Assembly (NCBI GenBank): GCA_964391725.1
Contig: CAYMNB010000010.1
Span: 6,930 to 70,929 of the forward strand
Direction of reading: 5' to 3'
Length of the DNA stretch: 64,000 nt
Source: SpSt-1165 sp964391725
GTDB taxonomy: Bacteria > Chloroflexota > Anaerolineae > Anaerolineales > Anaerolineaceae
Part shown: one piece after another, positions 58,689-64,000 of the stretch
How positions within the stretch are numbered: the stretch's first letter is position 1
Layout: each line of letters begins with the position of its first letter
The notes under the pieces: model-generated
The model's database searches: none
What the model was told of the DNA's origin: nothing
What the model saw: the letters and a program-made list of their open reading frames with translations, nothing else
Made by a program: the position numbers and the translations under genes

Positions 58689-60416
58689 ATGAAACGAATC
58701 CTGCTCTTTGTTGTCCTGGTACTGACCATTTTCTTCTCTTTTTCCACTGTCACCGCACAGTCTTACCTGTTCGAGGTACCCAAGGCAACGGTAGAGTTAT
58801 TTGCCAACAATGACGGTACCGCTACCCTCGTATACTCTTATGATTTCATTAACCAACCAGGCGCTCATCCCATCGACTATATCGACATTGGTCTGCCTAC
58901 CAAAGGTTTCTCATTAGGCAATGTCAGCGCCACCGTGGATGGGAGAAGTATTTCCCGCGTCAGCAATGCTGATCCGCAATACATTTTTGAAGGACAGGGC
59001 GTTACCCTCGAGCTGGGCAACCTTACCATTCCTGCCGGAGGCTCCGGCACAGTCGTTGCAACCATCCAGAACATCACCGGTTTATTCTATGAAGCTGATG
59101 AGCCAGAAAACTATGTCAGTTTCTTCTTCTCACCCAACTACTTTGGCAAAGAATATGTCAAGGGCAATACCGAATACGCAATGATCATTTACATGCCCGT
59201 CGGGTTGGATGAGGACATGCCAAGATATTTTCCCGCTGAAAAATGGCCTGGCTCCAAAGAACCTGATGACATCGGCTACACTGAAGGTGGACGCGTGTTT
59301 TATTACTGGTGGTCTGACAGAGCCGATCTCTCCACAGATTACCGCTTCGGAGGCGCCTTCCCCAACAACTTCATCCCTGCCACTGCCATTCAGGCAAAAC
59401 CAACCTTCACCGAAAGAACATCAGGTTCGGTCAATAATTTCTTTGAAAATATCTTTCCGCTCTGTTGTGTGGCTGCCTTCATCGGCGGACCGATCGCCAT
59501 CGGAATCCTGCAAGCCAACCAACAGAAAAAACGTAAGTTGAAATATCTCCCGCCTAAGGTCAAAATTGAAGGCCATGGCATCAAACGCGGACTGACTGCC
59601 GTCCAGGCTGCCATCCTGTTAGAGAAACCCATGGACCAGATCGTCACCATGATCCTGTTCTCTGTCATCCGCAAAGGCGCAGCCGAAGTTACCAAGAAAG
59701 AGCCATTACAAATTAAAGTATTGGAACCCCTGCCAGATGACCTCTATCCCTACGAAAAACATTTCCTGGATGCTATGCAGGCTGATTCAAAGAAAAAACA
59801 GCGCACCGAATTGCAGGCAATGCTTGAGAATTTGATCACTGCTGTCCAGGAGAAGATGAAGGGTTTTTCCTACAAGGAAACTGTCACCTATTACCAGGAC
59901 ATCGTCTCACGTGCCTGGCAGCAGGTAGAAGGCTCTGAAACCCCCGAAGTCGCCATGGAAAACTATGACAAATACATGGGTTGGACCATGTTGGATGACA
60001 ACTATGGCGACCGCACCCGCAATGTGTTCACGGGACCGCGCCCGATATTCGTTCCTATCTGGTGGCATCGCTATGATCCTGTGTATCGTAGCGGTACTTC
60101 AACCGCCAGTGCCAGGCCTGCTGTCAGTGGATCAGGATCACGCCCCATCGTCGGCGGACAACCAAGTGCTAATATGCCAACGCTGCCGGGCGCAGATTTT
60201 GCCGCCGGTGTCGTGCTTGGCGCGCAGAATTTTGCATCAAACACCATTGGTGATCTGACTTCATTCACAGAACGCATCACCAACAAGACCAACCCGATGC
60301 CTAAGCCGACTTATTCTTCCAGCACTCGTTCCGGCGGTGGCAGCAGCGGACGCAGCTGTGCTTGCGCCTGTGCCTGCGCGGGTTGTGCCTGTGCGTGTGC
60401 TGGCGGCGGACGCTAA
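58689..60416 (+). CDS. DUF2207-like membrane protein with Cys-Ala repeat tail
   Basis: This 575-residue protein has a signal peptide (1-23) and an outer beta-rich domain (about 25-245: VELFANNDGTATLVYSYDF start). One membrane helix (about 258-280) is followed by KKRKLK. The cytoplasmic part contains GLTAVQAAILLEKPMDQIVTMILFSVIRKGAAEV, like the second domain of DUF2207/TIGR04222-type proteins. The end is Ser/Gly-rich and then Cys-Ala units: four C-A, one G, three C-A, then GGGR. The tail is on the cytoplasmic side by this topology. GGTGAG precedes the ATG. The next two genes are PqqD-radical SAM proteins, so the tail is a good candidate for modification. The link is inferred. Confidence 0.75.
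   Translation: MKRILLFVVLVLTIFFSFSTVTAQSYLFEVPKATVELFANNDGTATLVYSYDFINQPGAHPIDYIDIGLPTKGFSLGNVSATVDGRSISRVSNADPQYIFEGQGVTLELGNLTIPAGGSGTVVATIQNITGLFYEADEPENYVSFFFSPNYFGKEYVKGNTEYAMIIYMPVGLDEDMPRYFPAEKWPGSKEPDDIGYTEGGRVFYYWWSDRADLSTDYRFGGAFPNNFIPATAIQAKPTFTERTSGSVNNFFENIFPLCCVAAFIGGPIAIGILQANQQKKRKLKYLPPKVKIEGHGIKRGLTAVQAAILLEKPMDQIVTMILFSVIRKGAAEVTKKEPLQIKVLEPLPDDLYPYEKHFLDAMQADSKKKQRTELQAMLENLITAVQEKMKGFSYKETVTYYQDIVSRAWQQVEGSETPEVAMENYDKYMGWTMLDDNYGDRTRNVFTGPRPIFVPIWWHRYDPVYRSGTSTASARPAVSGSGSRPIVGGQPSANMPTLPGADFAAGVVLGAQNFASNTIGDLTSFTERITNKTNPMPKPTYSSSTRSGGGSSGRSCACACACAGCACACAGGGR
60357..60401 (+). other. Cys-Ala alternating tail (possible modification target)
   Basis: Seven Cys alternate with Ala at the end of the DUF2207-like protein. 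Cys codons are both TGT and TGC, and Ala uses GCT, GCC and GCG, so the pattern is kept at protein level and is not a DNA slippage repeat. It stands right before the stop and 100 bp before the radical SAM gene. Confidence 0.8.
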
Positions 60417-60458
60417 CAAGGTTCAGCTATCCGAATCAACGGTATAAAAGGAAACGAC

Positions 60459-61838
60459 TTGCCCAAAAAACCATCCCTCCCCCCAGAAAGTGGCATGTAC
60501 CACTTTTTACAAGAGGACAACCACCACAAAGAGCGCATCCATTTGCGCATTGATGAGGATGGGTCAGGTTTTTTGCTGCGCAATGCCAACAATCTTTTCA
60601 TCTTGAACCAGACCGCTGCCGCGATGGCATACCTGAAGCTGCATGACATCAACGACAAAGCCATTCTACAAACCCTGTTGCGCACCTATGACATTGACCG
60701 CGATCAAGCCGCGCAAGATCTGGAAGAATTCGTCGCCCTGTTTCGTCAGTTGCTTAATGATGATGATACCTGCCCCTTACACGATCTGCACTTGCAGACC
60801 GTTGCGCCTGAATCGAATTTGCCTTCAGCCCCTTACCGCATGGACCTCGCCATCACCTACCACTGCAACAATCAATGCGCCCATTGTTACAACGCGCGTT
60901 CGCGTCAGTTCCCCGAACTGACCACTGACCAGTGGAAAGCGGTGCTCGATCACCTATGGCAAATTGGCATCCCCCATATCATCTTCACCGGCGGCGAACC
61001 CACACTGCGCACCGACCTGCCTGAATTGATCGCTTACGCCGAATCTTTAGGACAGATCACGGGCATCAACACCAACGGACGCCGCTTGAAGGACCCTGCC
61101 TATGTGCAGACGCTGGTGGATGCCGGCCTGGATCATGTCCAGATCACCTTTGAATCTCTGGAGCCTGCCATTCATGACCAGATGCAAGGTGTTACTGGCG
61201 CATGGGCAGATACTGTGACTGGTATCCGCAACGTGGTCGCCAGCTCCCTTTACATGATGACCAACACCACCATGCTGACCACCAACCAGCACACCATCGC
61301 TGATACGATTGATTTTCTGGCAGATCTGGACGTACCCACCATCGGGCTCAATTCCTTGATCCACGCCGGCAAAGGTGCCAAAAACCAGACCGGCCTCTCT
61401 CACACAGACATCGAAGTGTTGTTAGAAGTTGCCAAAGAAAAAGCAGACCATCACAACCTGCGCCTGATCTGGTATACCCCCACCCAATATTGCCATTTCC
61501 ATCCCATCTTGCAGGGCGTGGGCGCCAAAGGCTGTTCCGCCGCCAAATACAATATGTGCATTGAACCCAACGGTGACGTGCTGCCCTGCCAATCCTATTA
61601 TTCGTCAGTTGGCAATATCCTGACGGAAGAGTGGCAAAATATCTGGCATCATCCGCTGTGCGAAGCCATTCGTGAACACACCCTCATACCAACAGCCTGT
61701 CACCAATGCAGCTTGCTGGATGAATGCGGCGGCGGCTGTCCGCTTGCCTATCTCGATCATGCTTACCTGGAACCCAAACCATTTATTGAACCAATACCTG
61801 AAGAAATGGAGTTAGTTAGCGATGAAATTCCTGAATGA
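60459..61838 (+). CDS. PqqD-radical SAM-SPASM peptide-modifying enzyme
   Basis: This 459-residue enzyme starts at TTG, with AAAAGGA 6 bases upstream. Residues about 26-100 form a PqqD/RRE-like domain (RIHLRIDEDGSGFLL, LNQTAAAMAYL, a helical end), which in RiPP systems holds the peptide. The radical SAM core has YHCNNQCAHCYN (CxxxCxxC) and FTGGEPTL. The SPASM part has auxiliary cluster cysteines: GCSAAKYNMCIEPNGDVLPC and ACHQCSLLDECGGGCP. This is the layout of enzymes that crosslink or epimerise ribosomal peptides. It is 42 bp after the Cys-tailed protein gene and overlaps the next gene by 17 bases. The target is proposed, not shown. Confidence 0.87.
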   Translation: MPKKPSLPPESGMYHFLQEDNHHKERIHLRIDEDGSGFLLRNANNLFILNQTAAAMAYLKLHDINDKAILQTLLRTYDIDRDQAAQDLEEFVALFRQLLNDDDTCPLHDLHLQTVAPESNLPSAPYRMDLAITYHCNNQCAHCYNARSRQFPELTTDQWKAVLDHLWQIGIPHIIFTGGEPTLRTDLPELIAYAESLGQITGINTNGRRLKDPAYVQTLVDAGLDHVQITFESLEPAIHDQMQGVTGAWADTVTGIRNVVASSLYMMTNTTMLTTNQHTIADTIDFLADLDVPTIGLNSLIHAGKGAKNQTGLSHTDIEVLLEVAKEKADHHNLRLIWYTPTQYCHFHPILQGVGAKGCSAAKYNMCIEPNGDVLPCQSYYSSVGNILTEEWQNIWHHPLCEAIREHTLIPTACHQCSLLDECGGGCPLAYLDHAYLEPKPFIEPIPEEMELVSDEIPE

Positions 61839-62976
61839 TCTCTTGGAAAAGCTGTACCCGCCTGTCAAACCGCTGGAACCCGGCCTGTATTCATATCGCC
61901 CCGACAAAGAAGATGATTTTCCTTACTCCATGCATCTGCGCATTGAAACACCCGAACACGCCATCCTGATCCTCAATGCCAAAACCGTGCTGCACCTCAA
62001 CCAGACCGCGGCTGAACTTCTCTATGACTTCATCATGAACATGAGCCGTGACCAAACCATCAAAGCCTTATCAAAACGCTATGATGTCCCCAAAGCAACC
62101 ATCGAAGCCGATTACGATGATCTGTTTGAACGCTTGCAGGTTTTGATGACCACCCCCGACCTTGATCCGGTCAGCTTTCTTGATTTCGAGCGTCAGGTGC
62201 CCTACTCCGGTGAGATCGCAGCTCCCTACCGCCTTGACCTTGCCCTCACCTATCACTTCACAGATGACAGTCAAGTGAATAGCGAGCTTCAGAAGCGAAT
62301 CACACAAGAACTAAGCGAAGAAGAATGGATGCAGATTGTTGAAAAATCCTGGGAGATCGGTGTGCCGCATCTGATCTTCACCGGTGGTGAACCCACCTTG
62401 CAGCCCTACTTGCCGAAGTTGCTGGCGGCAGCAGAAACCCACGGCCAGGTGACAGGCGTGTTGACTGATGGCATCAAATTGGCCGACCGTGACTATATGA
62501 CTCTGTTATTGAACCAGGGTCTTGATCACATCGTGCTGGTGTTGGACCCAGACCAGGACGCCTGCTGGGAAGCCATCACCAACCTCATGCCGGAAGACAT
62601 CCATGTGACCGTGCACCTCACCATCAACCAGACTGACACCGATTACTACCAGAACCTGTTGGAGAATTTACAGAACCAAAAGGTGACCAACCTCTCTTTG
62701 AGCGCCCGCAGCCAGGACATGCAGCAGACGCTGGACGAGGTCAATGAGATTGCCCTCGATCTGGCTTTTTCCATCACTTATGACATCCCCGTGCCCTATT
62801 CACACAACAATCCGGTCGAGCTTGAGCTGGAAGCTGAGGAAGTCAAAGAAGTTGGCAATGCCTGGTTGTATATCGAACCGGACGGCGATGTACTGCAAGA
62901 ACAGGGACAAACCGAGGTGTTAGGCAACATCCTTACCGATGATTGGCAGGTTATCTGGGCAAAAGCCAGTGCGTGA
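61822..62976 (+). CDS. PqqD-radical SAM paralogue without Fe-S cysteines (pseudoenzyme)
   Basis: This 384-residue protein is a diverged copy of the preceding enzyme. The PqqD-like part is kept (SMHLRIETPEHAILILNAKTVLHLNQTAAELLYDF). The radical SAM strand reads LTYHFTDDSQVNSELQ where the partner has the three cluster cysteines. FTGGEPTLQPYLPKLL and the C-terminal WLYIEPDGDVLQEQGQT are recognisable, but the SPASM cysteines are also gone; only one Cys remains in the whole protein. It cannot hold the cluster. A role as substrate-binding or regulatory partner is likely. The frame is intact, so it is not simple decay. Its start lies within the end of the previous gene. Confidence 0.82.
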   Translation: MKFLNDLLEKLYPPVKPLEPGLYSYRPDKEDDFPYSMHLRIETPEHAILILNAKTVLHLNQTAAELLYDFIMNMSRDQTIKALSKRYDVPKATIEADYDDLFERLQVLMTTPDLDPVSFLDFERQVPYSGEIAAPYRLDLALTYHFTDDSQVNSELQKRITQELSEEEWMQIVEKSWEIGVPHLIFTGGEPTLQPYLPKLLAAAETHGQVTGVLTDGIKLADRDYMTLLLNQGLDHIVLVLDPDQDACWEAITNLMPEDIHVTVHLTINQTDTDYYQNLLENLQNQKVTNLSLSARSQDMQQTLDEVNEIALDLAFSITYDIPVPYSHNNPVELELEAEEVKEVGNAWLYIEPDGDVLQEQGQTEVLGNILTDDWQVIWAKASA

Positions 62977-62986
62977 AGCAATCAGT

Positions 62987-63745
62987 ATGGAACATTTGCA
63001 TCAACGCTACCGACAGCAAGCCGGTTGGACCGCATCAATCCGCGCCCACCTGCTGAGTTCGTGCCATCTGCCCCAAAAAGCGCGAGTTCTCGAAATCGGT
63101 TGCGGAACCGGGGTAGTTTTGGCAGAAGTTCGCAAGTTAATGCCTAAAAACCACTACTTTGGCATTGACCTGCTCCATCGAGCTATAGACTACGCCCAAG
63201 AAATCGATCATGAAACTGGCTATGCGCAATCGGACGCCAACTTTCTGCCCTTTGCAGCCAATTCCTTCGACCTGGTGTTCTGCCATTTCTTCCTTCTGTG
63301 GGCAAGGCCCCTCCACGCTATCATCCAGGAAACCAGACGGGTGCTGAAACCCGGCAGTTCGTTCATTGCCTTCGCTGAACCCGACTACGGCGGGCGCATC
63401 GATTACCCCGCCGAATTGAGCACAGTTGCCGATTTGCAGGAACATGCCCTGCGCGCGCAGGGCGCCCATACCCGCGTGGGCCGTGAACTGGGTCACTGGT
63501 TCGCTTGTACTGGATTCACTAACATCACCATCGGCGTTCTGGGCGGCGAATGGCAGATGGAGGATTTTGTTAAGGACACAGATACAGATCACGAATGGCA
63601 GACCTTACAAAATGACCTGCATTTCCTTCAGCAAGCCCAAGCCCATGACCTCAATGCCTGGCAGGAAGTTGACCGAACGGCACGCATAAATCAGGAACGC
63701 ATCCTGTTTGTGCCCACATTCTATGGCATAGGCTGGAAGAAATGA
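62987..63745 (+). CDS. SAM-dependent methyltransferase
   Basis: This 252-residue class I methylase has motif I ARVLEIGCGTGVVLAEV (about residues 33-49), then YFGIDLLHRAIDYA, and a post-motif region FDLVFCHFFLLW with RRVLKPGSSFIAFAEPDYGG. This is the general UbiE/SmtA type. The start is either ATG 62987 or GTG 62969, which overlaps the preceding stop; no clear ribosome site decides, and ATG is chosen. It is last in the cluster and probably in the same operon. It could modify the tailed protein or an unrelated small molecule. Confidence 0.78.
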   Translation: MEHLHQRYRQQAGWTASIRAHLLSSCHLPQKARVLEIGCGTGVVLAEVRKLMPKNHYFGIDLLHRAIDYAQEIDHETGYAQSDANFLPFAANSFDLVFCHFFLLWARPLHAIIQETRRVLKPGSSFIAFAEPDYGGRIDYPAELSTVADLQEHALRAQGAHTRVGRELGHWFACTGFTNITIGVLGGEWQMEDFVKDTDTDHEWQTLQNDLHFLQQAQAHDLNAWQEVDRTARINQERILFVPTFYGIGWKK

Positions 63746-63748
63746 GCC

Positions 63749-63777
63749 TTGCGGAATTCTCCAAACAGGGCTATAAT
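63749..63777 (+). promoter_or_regulatory. tRNA-Pro promoter
   Basis: TTGCGG (63749-63754), 17-bp spacer, TATAAT (63772-63777), ending 17 bases before the mature tRNA 5' end. Confidence 0.7.
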
Positions 63778-63794
63778 ACCAGTCGTTAAACCGT

Positions 63795-63872
63795 CGGGGC
63801 GTGGCGCAGTCCGGTTAGCGCGCTTGCATGGGGTGTAAGAGGTCGAAGGTTCGAATCCTTTCGCCCCGACCA
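63795..63872 (+). tRNA. tRNA-Pro (anticodon GGG)
   Basis: A complete cloverleaf: acceptor CGGGGCG / CGCCCCG, D-arm GCGC...GCGC, anticodon stem CTTGC / GTAAG with loop ATGGGGT, T-arm GAAGG TTCGAAT CCTTT, and a genomically encoded CCA. The GGG anticodon reads CCC/CCU proline codons. The antisense open frame across it is spurious. Confidence 0.97.
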
Positions 63873-63875
63873 TAG

Positions 63876-63970
63876 ACCGCTTACATGGCAATAATAGCCT
63901 TGTAAGCGGTTTTAGGTTCACTTTTTCGCCCTATTTGTTAACAACAAAAACAACCTTACACCGCTTACAT
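63876..63970. repeat. Three copies of ACCGCTTACA after the tRNA gene
   Basis: Copy 1 at 63876-63885 (plus), copy 2 at 63901-63910 (inverted), copy 3 at 63960-63969 (plus). Copies 1 and 2 form a 10-bp stem with a further GGC/GCC pair inside and TTTT after it, so they can act as the tRNA terminator. Copy 3 repeats the element 84 bp on. The pattern also fits a tRNA-linked recombination site. No integrase is visible before the window ends. Confidence 0.55.
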
Positions 63971-64000
63971 CCTCCCTCATAAATCCCCAATTGCAGCCCA

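Noticed and set aside
60357..60401. Cys-Ala tail considered as a dinucleotide-slippage artefact
   Set aside because: Codons differ along the repeat and the frame continues into GGGR and a normal stop.
63721..63921. A 66-codon minus-strand ORF with a MVGAKGFEPSTS-like start
   Set aside because: It is the antisense reading of the tRNA-Pro gene, a well-known false protein in databases.

Overview
The window reads as ordinary chromosome from a mesophilic member of the Chloroflexota, most likely the Anaerolineae. This is inferred from the protein style and gene mix, not from a marker search. The evidence: Thr-Pro-rich linkers in a secreted protein, a VAPPQY-type RsmD, tandem GH94 phosphorylases under a LacI regulator, a DegS-like orphan kinase, and a mix of Shine-Dalgarno-led and apparently leaderless genes. 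Coding density is high. I saw no phage, insertion sequence or CRISPR array.

Layout. 1-2343: the end of cysD and a cysN/C-like gene (sulfate activation). 2366-3372: PhaR-like regulator and phasin-like protein (polyester granules). 3519-8877: UbiB-type kinase, scpB-rluB, and two lipoprotein genes. 8923-12173: nucleotide-sugar decarboxylase, GtrA, an orphan ChlI-like AAA+ ATPase and RsmD. 12217-18661: Nudix hydrolase, fructose-bisphosphate aldolase, PPi-type phosphofructokinase, a DegS-like kinase and a proton-pumping pyrophosphatase. Together the last group suggests PPi-centred energy metabolism. 18824-21328: mannose-6-phosphate isomerase, a D-2-hydroxyacid dehydrogenase and a small SPOUT methylase. 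21342-27326: an autoregulated LacI gene with two GH94 disaccharide phosphorylases.

27422-46071 is a large cell-surface polysaccharide locus. It holds a membrane protein with a degenerate GGDEF fold, a BcsB-like protein, an N-acetyltransferase, several GT4 glycosyltransferases, a polysaccharide deacetylase, a flippase fused to a glycosyltransferase, an initiating sugar-phosphate transferase, and a lyase-like secreted protein. Divergent from these are a Gfo/Idh oxidoreductase, a DegT aminotransferase, a Wzz/BY-kinase-like protein and an O-antigen polymerase/ligase. The oxidoreductase, aminotransferase and acetyltransferase match the set used to make 2,3-diamino sugar acids. 46196-58077 is housekeeping and stress: Ser/Thr kinase, AEC carrier, ABC-F protein, CopA/CopZ, nitroreductase, lipoprotein hydrolase, RlmI-like methylase and DNA ligase.

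58296-63745 is the most unusual part. It encodes a small zinc-ribbon membrane protein, a DUF2207-like membrane protein whose C-terminus is a Cys-Ala alternating tail, a PqqD-radical SAM-SPASM enzyme, a second PqqD-radical SAM paralogue that has lost all iron-sulfur cysteines, and a SAM methyltransferase. I propose that the Cys-Ala tail, predicted to be cytoplasmic, is modified by the radical SAM pair. A tRNA-Pro(GGG) gene follows, and then a short region with three copies of a 10-bp repeat.
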